From assembly GCA_024280855.1 (NCBI GenBank), contig JAJRPG010000027.1, positions 25,770 through 89,769 on the forward strand: 64,000 bases of DNA, given 5' to 3'. The notes under the pieces were generated by a model. It saw nothing but the letters and a program-made list of their open reading frames with translations, was not told where the DNA came from and ran no database searches. How positions within the stretch are numbered: position 1 is the first letter of the stretch; each line of letters begins with the position of its first letter. The translations under genes and the position numbers were made by a program. This DNA is from Planctomycetota bacterium. GTDB lineage: Bacteria > Planctomycetota > Phycisphaerae > UBA1845. Below are positions 44,216 to 54,259 of the stretch, piece after piece.

Positions 44216-45498
44216 TGTCAGAGCGCAAGGGTTTTGGGCTTTGGACGCTTACGTTTCTAGTCGTAGCTAATATGGTCGGCGCAGGCGTGTTCACAACGTC
44301 TGGTTTCACATTGCAGAGTCTTGGTTCGCCGTATCTGGTGTTAGCTGCTTGGGCTGTGGGGGGCTTGATCGCGCTTGCTGGCGCGGCTAGTTATGGGCAG
44401 CTAATTCGCATGATGCCTGAATCAGGCGGCGAGTACCTTTTCCTGTCGCGAGCAGCCCATCCACTTGTTGGATTCGTGGCGGGATGGGTTTCATTGATCG
44501 CTGGTTTTACAGGGGCTATTGCCTTCGCTGCGACGGCGTTGGAAAGCTATGCCATGCCTGCCACGCTACGGCCCGATTGGTTGCCGGTTAATACCGTCGC
44601 TGTTCTTGCTGTGGTCGTCGGGGCGGTTTTTCACGGATTCAAATCGCAAGTAGGTGCCATTTTTCAAAATATAGCCGTCGTACTGAAGCTTGTGTTGCTT
44701 GGTAGCTTTATAGTTGCAGCGGCGGTGATGCTTCCGATTGATAGTTGGGTGGGGGGATCGAAAGCGGTTTCTGTTACTGCGTCGTCACTACCGGTTGCAT
44801 TCGCAGGGGCGTTGGTTTGGATATCGCTTAGCTATTCTGGATTCAATGCTGCCGTTTATATTGCCGAGGAATCGCGCAATCTAAAGAAGACTGTTCCCCG
44901 ATCACTGATAATTGGGGCAAGCATCGTCATGGTTTTGTATTTGTTGCTCAATGCGGTATTTGTGTGCGCTCCGCCGTATGAAATTGTCGCGGGAAAAGAA
45001 GATGTTGCAGCCGTTGCTGCTGAGTGGATTGGTGGGCATAAGCTTGCAACATTTGTACGAGTCATTATCTCTATCGCTTTGTTTACCTCGGTCTCAAGCA
45101 TGATGATGGCTGCCCCGCGCGTTTATCGGAAAATGGCGGATGATGGCATGTTGCCAAAGTTACTTGCCGGTGGTGGTGATGCGCCGCGCGTGGCTGTCAT
45201 GGCGCAGGCGGTGCTGGCGACTTTATTTATTATGATTTCGTCTCTTCAGGGACTTCTGTCGTACTTAGGGCTTACATTATCGCTTTGTGCCGCATTTTCT
45301 GTTGGTTGTCTTTTTCTTCCGTCAGTTCGTTGCCAGCCTTACATTCATATTAGCAGCCTACTACCCATATTGTACCTCGTCAGTACGCTTGGTGCCGCAG
45401 TCATCATGACCTACGGCGAACCAATACAATTGATTGCCACAGCCTTGACAGTTGTTGTTGGGGTGATGGCATATTTTATTGCCAAGCGCAATAGCTAA
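44215..45498 (+). CDS. APC-superfamily amino-acid permease
   Basis: 427 residues with about 12 membrane helices. N-terminal signature GFGLWTLTFLVVANMVGAGVF matches the first helix of APC transporters (unwound G-A-G-V), and MPESGGEYLFLSRA with the adjacent helix 3 region is also typical, as is the ISYSGFNAA-like helix 6 (SLSYSGFNAAVYIAEE). Inner-membrane amino acid or amine transporter; substrate unknown. Confidence 0.9.
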   Translation: MSERKGFGLWTLTFLVVANMVGAGVFTTSGFTLQSLGSPYLVLAAWAVGGLIALAGAASYGQLIRMMPESGGEYLFLSRAAHPLVGFVAGWVSLIAGFTGAIAFAATALESYAMPATLRPDWLPVNTVAVLAVVVGAVFHGFKSQVGAIFQNIAVVLKLVLLGSFIVAAAVMLPIDSWVGGSKAVSVTASSLPVAFAGALVWISLSYSGFNAAVYIAEESRNLKKTVPRSLIIGASIVMVLYLLLNAVFVCAPPYEIVAGKEDVAAVAAEWIGGHKLATFVRVIISIALFTSVSSMMMAAPRVYRKMADDGMLPKLLAGGGDAPRVAVMAQAVLATLFIMISSLQGLLSYLGLTLSLCAAFSVGCLFLPSVRCQPYIHISSLLPILYLVSTLGAAVIMTYGEPIQLIATALTVVVGVMAYFIAKRNS

Positions 45499-45529
45499 GC
45501 ATAACTCATCGTGGTAATAATATATCACG

Positions 45530-45710
45530 ATCGAGTAGTTTGTCGTCCTGGTTTTTCTTTTTAAGAAATTCCAGGACACGGCCTAGTTGTTGATCAGCGT
45601 AGATTTCGCCACCCTACCAGGCTAGCATGTGTTTCATGTTGCGATGATTATTGGCTATGATCGAGCGTTGGGCTGGACCGAGCCTGTACGATAGGCCTTT
45701 GGCCCCTTAT
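45530..45710 (-). pseudogene. fragment of a sulfatase-family gene
   Basis: About 175 bp closely resembling the interior of the neighbouring sulfatase gene at 46366-46546 (for example TTTTTCTTTTTAAGAAATTC and GTGTTTCATGTTGCG in both). In reverse it would encode a version of QRSIIANN.RNMKH and QQLGRVLEFLKKK, but the frame is broken by a stop. It is either a partial duplication or the remnant of a former paralogue. The rest of the 45499-45782 gap has nothing recognisable. Confidence 0.75.
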
Positions 45711-45782
45711 TCAAAATTGCTTATGCCTGTCGATACAATCTTTGTAATACCAGTTTGATTTGATCAAAGTTGTGAATTGTAA

Positions 45783-47801
45783 TCAATCACCCACATAGCC
45801 TAGCGCTTTCAATCGTTCAATGTCTTCTTTTAGATGGCTTTGTCGACCTTGTTGAATAGGGGCCATGCGAAACGATTGTAGTATTTGCATGAGTGGGTGT
45901 AATAGATCTTCATTGCTATTTGATAGATTACGGAGTTCGTCGGGATCATGACTTAAATCAAATAGCCTTTTTGATTCCGGCTGATGAAAGAAATTGATCC
46001 ATCGACTTGATCGCCATATTAGCTTTTTCTTAGATTGTCTGACGGACCACTGCGTATAAGGCTTGCCGTCGTGCGATACGCGCGTAGCTATGGCGGGAAT
46101 GTCTGATGATGTTTCTTGCCCGGCTATTAAGGGGATTAGGCTGCGGCCTGTCATGGGGGGCGCGTCTTTGATGCCGAGTGCGTCTAAGATAGTGGGTGTG
46201 ATGTCTACCAAGCTAACCTGTTGGCTGACTCGGCCTGCCGGGGACGTGATGCCCGGTAGTTTCATGATTAACGGGACGCGCAGCGAGGGTTCGTAGAGTT
46301 GTCTACCAAAAAAGATGTCATGCTCGCCCATGCTCTCGCCATGATCCGATGTGACGATAAGTAGCAGGTTGTCGTCCAGGTTTTTCTTTTTAAGAAATTC
46401 CAGGACGCGACCTAATTGTTGGTCTGCGTAAGAAATTTCGCCATCGTACAAGGCTAGCAGGTGTTTCATGTTGCGTTGATTGTTCGCAATGACAGACCGC
46501 TGGTCAGAGCCGAGCTTATACCATAAACCGTTGGCTGGTCCTTTATAGTTTGGGTCGTGCATACGATCAAAAGGAGCGGGGGCTTCATAAGGCAGATGCG
46601 GATCGAAATAATGAAGCCATGTAAAAATGGGCGTGTCGTCGTTGCTACTTAGCCAATTGAATAATCTATCGTTCGTAGCGATGGCGGGGCGGTCATTACC
46701 TTGCCAACTTTTTCCATACCCTTGCCCCACCTTCGCCAGGAAATGGATAAGCTGTAAATCGTATGCTTCGTCGCGAATCCATCTCACGCGACTGAGGCCG
46801 TCGTCGTAGTGGTCGAAATGTGAGGCGAGTCCGGTCATGGCATCATTGAGCGTCCATCCGCTGACAAAAGCCGCCGTGCGATAGCCTTTCCCTGATAAGG
46901 TGTCAGCTATGTTTGGCATGGTTGATGGGAATTTTGTACCGTTACGCATCGCCCCGTGTTGTGAAGTTAGTAGTCCGGACAGGATGGTCATGTGCGACGG
47001 ACCTGTGACTACGGCGTTGGCTACGGCATCCTCGAACAGGCATCCCTGGCTAGCTATGGCGTCGAGCGTGGGCGTGGAGGCGGATTCGTAGCCGTAACAT
47101 CCGACGTGGTCTGCGCGGAGGGTGTCTATAGTTACCAAAAGCACGTTAGGAAGGTTAGCTTTTTCTTTGTCCGTAAATGGCGATTTTGCGTAGGCCATGA
47201 CGGTCAAGCTTGCCGCGCACGCGACGTAGCTTGCGATGCAAAGAATGCTGCGATGTTTGTATACTGTCGTAGACACGAACACTGTTGTGGCTAAGCACAA
47301 CATACCCGTTATTAAGCCCACGAGCATGGGCCAGCCGGCGGATAGTTTTAAGGCGACGAGGATTGAAAATACAGCTAGTGAGATAACGGTAGAGCTGGAC
47401 CACGCTCGGCGATTTTCTATCCAATTGAAATTGCGCAACAGGCGAACCACGACGAACCCGATTGCAATCATAGCTGTTATGCCTAATGAAGCCGTGAACA
47501 GGCCGCGAACGGTGCTGAGTGAGTGAAGAAAATCGCTGTGCCCAAGAACGACAATCGCTAAGCAAGTAGCAAGGGCGCATCGCACCATATTGTACTGCTT
47601 GCCGTGTTGCGGCGTTATCTTGGACTCAAACATGCTGCATAGCGATGCCATAATCCCTAAGAATATCGAAGCGCAGAAAGCTATGAAAAAAACCTCGGTG
47701 GCGACTTGGCAGGATGCGTATGCTCCGCTGAATGTGCGCAGGGCGCATTCCAGAGTTGATAGCGTGAGAATCACGAATGTGGTTGTTGATAATCGTTTCA
47801 T
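45783..47801 (-). CDS. membrane sulfatase/phosphotransferase-family protein
   Basis: 672 residues from ATG 47801. An N-terminal membrane domain of about six helices (1-215) is joined to a sulfatase/AlkP-fold domain: VLLVTIDTLRADHVGCYG (metal Asp pair), TGPSHMTILSG at the nucleophile, TSDHGESMGEH (metal site), ITPTILDALGI. Classic sulfatases have C/S-x-P-S-R with a formylglycine; here the position is Thr in TGPSH, so a Thr-nucleophile phosphoethanolamine- or glycerolphosphate-transferase-like role is possible. The C-terminus ends ERLKALGYVGD. Extracytoplasmic catalytic domain. Confidence 0.85.
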   Translation of the reverse strand: MKRLSTTTFVILTLSTLECALRTFSGAYASCQVATEVFFIAFCASIFLGIMASLCSMFESKITPQHGKQYNMVRCALATCLAIVVLGHSDFLHSLSTVRGLFTASLGITAMIAIGFVVVRLLRNFNWIENRRAWSSSTVISLAVFSILVALKLSAGWPMLVGLITGMLCLATTVFVSTTVYKHRSILCIASYVACAASLTVMAYAKSPFTDKEKANLPNVLLVTIDTLRADHVGCYGYESASTPTLDAIASQGCLFEDAVANAVVTGPSHMTILSGLLTSQHGAMRNGTKFPSTMPNIADTLSGKGYRTAAFVSGWTLNDAMTGLASHFDHYDDGLSRVRWIRDEAYDLQLIHFLAKVGQGYGKSWQGNDRPAIATNDRLFNWLSSNDDTPIFTWLHYFDPHLPYEAPAPFDRMHDPNYKGPANGLWYKLGSDQRSVIANNQRNMKHLLALYDGEISYADQQLGRVLEFLKKKNLDDNLLLIVTSDHGESMGEHDIFFGRQLYEPSLRVPLIMKLPGITSPAGRVSQQVSLVDITPTILDALGIKDAPPMTGRSLIPLIAGQETSSDIPAIATRVSHDGKPYTQWSVRQSKKKLIWRSSRWINFFHQPESKRLFDLSHDPDELRNLSNSNEDLLHPLMQILQSFRMAPIQQGRQSHLKEDIERLKALGYVGD

Positions 47802-47925
47802 GCCAAGCAAACAAGCGAAAAATTTTATTCCTTAACATCTTCGACTTTTTAAGGCTGCGGTCAATAATTTTGCCTCTCAGCCAAAGGTGTGGAGAGATGT
47901 TTGATCGAAAAACATCATTGCAATT

Positions 47926-48429
47926 TTAAGGTATATGTCGTCTTTTTTCCAATTTATCTTGTATGAGCATTTCGCAGCAGCAGGCTTCGCAAGATTCGCA
48001 GCCATCGCCATACCAAGCGCCCTTCAGCGTTGCAAACACGTCAGGCCAAGAGAAATCTCCGTAATCAATAGCGTCGCGGACTTCTTTCATGACTGCCAGG
48101 ACTGAGGCTGAGATTGACCCGGATGGTAACCAGTTAGCGATCATGCATCCGACGTAGCAATGTTGCCATTTATCTATCGCCGGTGGGCTGCACGTCGTCG
48201 GATACGGTCGTCGGTTGTCGTAGTAAATAGCCATGCCCATCGCACCAGCCGCGCCCCACGAAGCTGGGATAAACAAATGGATCATGTTTCTGTGAACATG
48301 TGACACGGTTGGTTTATGGCGGAGAATAGGGCGGTCGCGCCTTGGCGGTGTTGCTTGCGCGGTGGCTAACAAAAATGATGCAATGAGAAATTGGGTTTGC
48401 AGTATGTTGCAGACTATTGGCCTAGTCAT
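47926..48429 (-). CDS. exported cysteine-rich protein of unknown function
   Basis: 167 residues from ATG 48429 with GGAA upstream. Signal peptide (~1-26, LLATAQA-TP), then a short region with DKWQHCYVGCMIANWL, resembling the DKW.HC pattern found in small C-terminal domains of some surface proteins, and a closing cysteine cluster (CESCEACCCE). Function unknown; the cysteines could form disulfides or bind metal. Confidence 0.6.
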   Translation of the reverse strand: MTRPIVCNILQTQFLIASFLLATAQATPPRRDRPILRHKPTVSHVHRNMIHLFIPASWGAAGAMGMAIYYDNRRPYPTTCSPPAIDKWQHCYVGCMIANWLPSGSISASVLAVMKEVRDAIDYGDFSWPDVFATLKGAWYGDGCESCEACCCEMLIQDKLEKRRHIP

Positions 48430-48452
48430 TGGCTATATTTCCGTGCAATCGT

Positions 48453-50057
48453 TTATTCGTCATCCTCCAACGCGAATTGTTCTGGATGGATTCGCTCAAG
48501 CGCTTCCTCTTGGACCCGTCGTTCCTGAATGTCAGCACTACGTTTTAGGAATCGGCGAAGCACAAAATTTATCAAGAGCGTCGCAACGATGCCGAATACA
48601 TGGAATCTGTTTATAGTCATAGCGACTAAAAAAGTAGCCGTCGCGGCGAACACGGCAGAAAGCCCCCAACTTGTAACTACCCAAATCGCACGTCCCAGCT
48701 TTAGCTCCGCGTCACCTCGTTGGAAGATGCGGTCAGCGAGACCTGTCGCAACGACTGAGGCGAAGGCTACATAAGTAGTAGATACGGGCAAGCTCAAGCT
48801 GCTAGCTGTGGCGATGACACTCGCAGAGACAGCCATGATGACGCAGGCACGCAGTGAGTCATAGTGAACGGTTTTTCCTGACGATGTAATCGCTGCTCTG
48901 GGTGAAAGTGCAGGTTGTTCGCCACGGAAACGAAGCAGGTGCGTGGCCAATTTAACGCACCATCGGGGTGCCCAGAGGGCGACGTGATCGCCCATGCTTC
49001 CAGTTGCCACAGCCGCCTTGGTGACTCGCTCGGCGTTTTTTGTGGTCATGCCCGCAAAAAGGAGAAGTCCGCAAGCAAATAGCATCCATGTCGCGATGGG
49101 AACTTTGGTGCCAATTTCCAGGCTTTGTGTTTTTAGAAGGCTGATAGAGGCTAAGCCTGGCGACGCGCAATTAGCCAGGTCATTTTGGCCAAAGGCAAAC
49201 GCCATAGCCAACATGCCCACGACGGCAAGTGCCGGGAAAAGAAGTTTAGCCGCTCGTTTGCGGAAAACGACTAGCGCCAGATGAATCAAAATCGCAAAAA
49301 TGCCCCACAGCAAGAAGAATACGATAACGCTACCGACGCCCATCTCGACGAAGTCGTCAACTTGTTTTAGCCAATCCTTAAAAGCTTTGACCCACGCCAT
49401 GCTCTTCATGCCTTTGAGCAATAAAAAATAGCACAAGCCTGCGCACATCCCTCCCCCAATCCAGCCGCCGTGCAATAGTAGCGTGGGTAGATGCGTGGGG
49501 CGTGTACGGATTGCTCCTCTGGCTGCGCGTTGGATGACGAAAGATATGAAGCCAGAGAGGATAATCGAGCAAACAATTCCTAGCATGACAACGCCGGCTT
49601 TGTCCCAATTAACAGAGTCTATGTTGATGGCTATGGCTGCGCCCAAAAGTTCAAAAACCAGGCAGGCGGTCGTGCTAACCGGCAAACCAAATGCCGAAAA
49701 ACCGTATAGGAGTACGGTGTCGACAATATACACGCTCACATAAACCGTCAGCGCGGCATTCAGTGAGCCAAGAGCTGTCGGGTCAAAAATACCTTTGCGA
49801 GCAGTGTCAATGACGCTCGACCCGAGCGTAGCGCCGCAAATAACAGCTATTCCTGCAAGATAGATTGCCAGCTTTCGAGAAATAATGCGAGCGCCGAACA
49901 CTGCGTTGACCAGATTCGCTGCGTCGTTTCGGCCAACTTCGATGGTATCCCAAAGCAATAGCCCGACGGCTAACAGTAAGCAGGCCTGGTGGAAACCGCT
50001 CATGGTTGTCAGGCGCTCAGCCCATGAAGTATCGGATGCCAGCATAAAAAGTGTCAT
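48453..50057 (-). CDS. pit: PiT-family inorganic phosphate transporter
   Basis: 534 residues with about 11-12 membrane helices in two inverted halves. The family signatures are VGRNDAANLVNAVFGARIISRK-type in the first half and FGQNDLANCASP in the second. Cation-coupled phosphate uptake; sulfate is a known alternative in the family. The DUF47/PhoU-like gene lies directly upstream on the same strand, the usual pairing. Confidence 0.92.
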   Translation of the reverse strand: MTLFMLASDTSWAERLTTMSGFHQACLLLAVGLLLWDTIEVGRNDAANLVNAVFGARIISRKLAIYLAGIAVICGATLGSSVIDTARKGIFDPTALGSLNAALTVYVSVYIVDTVLLYGFSAFGLPVSTTACLVFELLGAAIAINIDSVNWDKAGVVMLGIVCSIILSGFISFVIQRAARGAIRTRPTHLPTLLLHGGWIGGGMCAGLCYFLLLKGMKSMAWVKAFKDWLKQVDDFVEMGVGSVIVFFLLWGIFAILIHLALVVFRKRAAKLLFPALAVVGMLAMAFAFGQNDLANCASPGLASISLLKTQSLEIGTKVPIATWMLFACGLLLFAGMTTKNAERVTKAAVATGSMGDHVALWAPRWCVKLATHLLRFRGEQPALSPRAAITSSGKTVHYDSLRACVIMAVSASVIATASSLSLPVSTTYVAFASVVATGLADRIFQRGDAELKLGRAIWVVTSWGLSAVFAATATFLVAMTINRFHVFGIVATLLINFVLRRFLKRSADIQERRVQEEALERIHPEQFALEDDE

Positions 50058-50203
50058 ACGTTAGTCATCCATAGAGACCCAGTTCTCCGCGAGAAAGCCG
50101 AGAAAGGAAGATGGTCTTGCTGCGTAATTTTTATCGTTATAGATCATTAGGAGGCTGGGCTACCAATAGGGACAGCAAAAACTATCAAATGGTAATGGCG
50201 ATT

Positions 50204-50875
50204 CTAAGTTGAGAGCATACGTCGGAGGCGATCGCCTGTTTTTTCCGCGTGGTTAGCCAATTGTCCGAGTTCACCAAATATACGGAACCACAAAAAGATG
50301 TCAGTCGCTTTTATTTCATCTTCAAGTGCGAAAAGCTTACGGGCAAGTTCGTAAGACATTCGGTCGGCTTCCCATTCTGCATGAGCTACGTTATCAACCA
50401 GCGTAATGGCATGTTCGGCCTCCGCGCCCACCATGTCGCCATCAATGAGCGTAGGTAAGTATTCCGAGATGGTATTCGTCTGTTTGCATACATCTTCAAC
50501 CTTGGCTACATATTTGAAAACCAAGTCGACAAGTGATTTCGGTAACGGCATGTTCTTAATCGTGAGTAAGTAAGCAACGTCTTCGACAGAGTCAGCCATA
50601 TTGTCTTGCAATTTGATGTACCCCAGCAAGTCGCCACGGTACACGGGTAGAAAGAAACGCTTGGGAATGGTCCGACGGATGTCATCTTTAATTTTGTCCG
50701 CCTGATGTTCGACTTTGAAAACCTTATTGGCGATGTTCTGCAATTCGTCGAATTTTTCGTCTCTTAATGCCTCAAACATTGGCTCTAAAAGTGCAACGCA
50801 CTCCATGACTGATTTCATATGGAACCGAAGCGGCTCAAAAGGAGATTCCCGAAACATTTCTCGTATTAGTGACAT
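50204..50875 (-). CDS. DUF47/PhoU-like regulator paired with Pit
   Basis: 223 residues, all helical, with the DUF47 pattern: ...EHQADKIKDDIRRTIPKRFFLPVYRGDLLGYI and LQDNMADSVEDVAYLL, ending in LGQLANHAEKTGDRLRRML. Members are thought to regulate or stabilise the adjacent Pit transporter. Start ATG 50875 has GGGGAA upstream. 146 bp separate it from pit. Confidence 0.92.
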   Translation of the reverse strand: MSLIREMFRESPFEPLRFHMKSVMECVALLEPMFEALRDEKFDELQNIANKVFKVEHQADKIKDDIRRTIPKRFFLPVYRGDLLGYIKLQDNMADSVEDVAYLLTIKNMPLPKSLVDLVFKYVAKVEDVCKQTNTISEYLPTLIDGDMVGAEAEHAITLVDNVAHAEWEADRMSYELARKLFALEDEIKATDIFLWFRIFGELGQLANHAEKTGDRLRRMLST

Positions 50876-51126
50876 AGTGATTCCCCGTGTTTTGACGTTC
50901 TGGAGTACTCAACGCGCGCCACTATACGCACAAGCTATCGTTATGCAAGCCCACGCCTATACCTCGCAAATCAAGCGTGGAATATCTGATAGAACGACCG
51001 AGGAGCAGACCAAAAATTTCAGGCTTGAATATGTGCAAGAGGTACTTGAAACGTGGAATTGGAACCGCGGCATTTCGGCTGCATCCGCTGCCAAGTGATA
51101 CGCCGCAGGCACAGCATGAGAACAAA

Positions 51127-51151
51127 GTGGCCCACGAGACTCGAACTCGTA
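51127..51151 (-). other. tRNA 3'-end remnant, possible attachment-site scar
   Basis: On the minus strand: ACGAG-TTCGAGT-CTCGT, a perfect 5-bp T-stem with a consensus T-loop, then GGGCCAC as the 3' acceptor strand. No D-arm, anticodon arm or matching 5' acceptor (GTGGCCC) is found upstream, so only the 3' end of a tRNA gene is present. Such tRNA ends commonly mark integrative-element attachment sites. It lies close to the point where composition becomes more GC-rich and genes become damaged. The surrounding gap 50876-51430 otherwise shows nothing. Confidence 0.55.
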
Positions 51152-51430
51152 GCATTCAGCTTGAAAGAAAAACTTGGATTTCACGGCTAAAACCGCAGAA
51201 ATCCTTTGCTCCCAAAAGCTTGGTGCGATTGTTACGATTCGCTAGACGTCGCGTTTTGTCGCACCGTTTCGCGGTATTTGCACGCGCAAAAGAGTAGTTG
51301 AGAGAGCTTGACTAATCGCCATTTTTTTCTCCCGGTGCTGGTGCTGAAACACCTCCGACGACAGGTGTCGGCGGGAACGTTGTCGCCACCACCTTCCGAA
51401 GTCTGTAATTCTCTTGTCCGTGGCAAGGCA

Positions 51431-54259
51431 TTACGGGTTGAACACAATCTGAAATTCTGCTATATCCAAGTGGTCAACATCACCATCATTGTCGGAATCG
51501 AACGACGCCAGGCAATCTGCTACGGTTGTTGCTGGTGTCGGCATGTTGCCGGGTCCGTTCGCACAGTTGGCGAGCGCGGAGTAATCCACCAAGTCGACGC
51601 CGGCGTCATGGTTGAAGTCGCCGAATCGGTCGCAACGATCGGGGAATCCGTCACCATCAATATCAAGAGTGTCATCACCGCCGGGACAAACGTCACACCC
51701 ATCCGGCACGCCGTCATTGTCGGTGTCGACGTTGTCATCGCCGCCCGGACAGATGTCGTCCGCATCGCACACACCGTCCAGATCCGCGTCGGGGCAAGGA
51801 ATATTTCTTGTGAAGATATAGATCTTGTTCGCGGTGCCGTCGGTGATGAAGATTTGGGATCCATCCGGCGAAATATCCATACCAGTACGCGACGCACTGC
51901 TCATGTGAAACCTGACGAACATCTCCTCTACATCGCCGGTACTCTGGTCGACGCGCACGAGCCGGGACTCGCCATTTCGAACAGCGTCCAACACGAACAA
52001 GTTACCGGTCAACGGGTCGACGGAAACGCCAACCGTTGATTCAATTACCTCGGAGGTTAGCAGAGGTGTGAGCATGCCGTCACTACCGAGTTCGTAGATA
52101 ACCCCCACAGCATCCACCACATAGACGCTCGCATTATCAATCGCGACATCGGAGCCTGCCACGAGCGTACCGTCATCGGCGTGAATGACGGTCTCGTTCC
52201 CGGCACTGTTGGGCGAGAATCGCCAAACTTCGTCGCGGCTGCCGAAAAGACTTCCGATGTCCACAACAAGGGCTTCGCCGGGATTGAGGACGTCTCCGAC
52301 GTAATCGTTGGGTGCAATGGCAAGGCCTCTTGGATTAGTGACTCCGGTCACCCACACTTCACGGGGGCTCGTTCCGAATGCCGTACGAAAGATGTTTCCA
52401 GACGACTGTTGGTCTGATGTGAAGATGTCGCCGCTATCGGGGTCAATGACAACGCCAACGATGTTGCCCACATCGGTCCACAGTGGAGTGACCGTACCGT
52501 CATTCTCAACTCGGAACAGACCTCCTCCACCAAACGAAGACATGCGACCTACATAGAGCAGCTCGTCTACCGGGTTGTAGTGTGCCGAACTCCCGTCCTC
52601 GAAATGGACGGTCCGCGTGAGAGACCACTCCTCGTCCAGCACGTCAGGGCCGAGCGTAAACGTGTAGACCTTGTCCGCGCCAGTGTCGGTGACGATCAGT
52701 CGGCGTCCGTCGGGCGTGATGTCGATTCCGCAGAGTGCCCCGCCAAACATTTCGAAACCGGTAATGACTTCACTGACTTTTTCGGTGTTAGGATCGACGC
52801 GTACCACTCTGGCTCCGCCGCCATTACGCCCCGACTCTACAACCAGCAGGTCGCCGGTGATGGGGTCAACAGTGATGCCCTCCAATTCATCGAGCGGAAG
52901 TGCTGTCGTTATAGGTGTCAGCGCGCCTCCGGAACCGATTTCATAGATCGCCGCCGGCGCGGCGGTTCCACCTGTGTCCACCACATAGATCCTGTCGCGA
53001 CCGATGGTGACGTCGAGCGGAAAAATCAACGTGCCGTCGTCGGCGTGAAGTGTGGTTTCGCCTTGGGGCATGTCCGGCGACCAGCGATACACTTCCTCGA
53101 TCGTCGAACCGAAGCCCTGATCGACGACTAAAGCCTCGCCGGCGTTGAGTACGCTTCCCGTGTAATCGCTTGGAGCGATGGCCATACCCGTCGGATCGTC
53201 GTCGCCGCCGTGAAAGCCGGAGACCCAGACGGTGCGTCCGGTCTCGCCGAAGCCGGTACGAAATATCTCTCCTGACACCGCGTCGGACGCGAAAACGTCG
53301 CCATCGTCGTAATCCACTACGACACCAAAGATGTCATCGTTGGTCCAGAGTGCCGTAGTTGTTCCATCGGCCTCGATGCGATACAGGCCTCGCTCGCTGG
53401 CGGGTGATTGTCGTCCGACATACAGGCGGCCATCCAGTGGATTGAAGTGCGCAGAAACAGGTCTTTCGACTTCGTCGCAACGGGTCAAGCGCCAGCCGGG
53501 TTCCACGATGGTGGGCATCCTACTGATGCGGAACGGTGCTGCGCTAATGGCATTTCGACCATAGACTACTGAATCAACAACGCGGAGGACCATATTGCTC
53601 GACACGGGCGGCGTCACCGTCCAGCTGAACGTCGTGCCGGTCTGGTTGCGCGCAATTGTTTCGAACACGCCGCTTCCGTTGCGCATCAACTGCACGTCCA
53701 CCGCGATCTGGTTGTCGGCGGGCGTGTTGCCGAGTCCGGCATAGGCCAACGTCAACGTATGGATGCCAACGTCGACGTCTCCATTGAGTCTAACCAAACT
53801 CGATTCCGTTGGATCGCCCGCCGTAAGATCGCCGGTTAGCGTAATCAGTGTTCCGGGACTGGAAGTTAACGGCCCTTCGACCGTGCCTTGCCCTGTTAGC
53901 GCGCCTCCGTTAATGAGGCTTAGGCCGTTGGGGACGATGATCGTCCCACCATTGATCGTATACGTTCCTCCGGCCAAGGCAGCGAATGGTTGAGAATAGA
54001 TACGCACGGTCTGTGCTGCGAAATCGAAGGACTGGTCAAGAAAGAAATTGCCTGTTGGGGCGGTCAAGGTGGGCACCAGGCCGATGAAATTTCCCGTTAT
54101 GTCCCCGATGATCATTCCGTATCCGAATATCTGATCGCCGAGAGTTCCCAGAAAGGGAAAGCCCGGTGTCAGAAACACGCCGTTTGATGCCTCCAGAATG
54201 CCGTTGGTCAAAGTAGTGGTTGGGCCTAGGTCGGACGTGTTGGCGTCGCGTAGTGTCAA
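51431..54259 (-). pseudogene. C-terminal part of a giant surface protein, cut off by an amber stop
   Basis: 942 codons that continue the upstream frame (54260-56350) without a shift; only TAG at 54260-54262 separates them. Contents: the last beta-solenoid units (LTLRDANTSDLGPTTTL), two homologous ~290-residue beta-propeller-like blocks starting WRLTRCDEVERP and WSLTRTVHFEDG, thrombospondin type 3-like calcium repeats (DADLDGVCDADDICPGGDD), and a dockerin-like tail ending IAEFQIVFNP. Without readthrough this half would lack a signal peptide, so it is probably dead or the stop is a sequencing error. Confidence 0.75.

Noticed and set aside
51127..51240. Complete tRNA gene on the minus strand
   Set aside because: Only the T-arm and 3' acceptor strand are present; no D-arm, anticodon arm or 5' acceptor strand.
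50922..51297. Overlapping short ORFs on both strands around the tRNA remnant
   Set aside because: No family, no start signals, mutually overlapping; probably non-coding.
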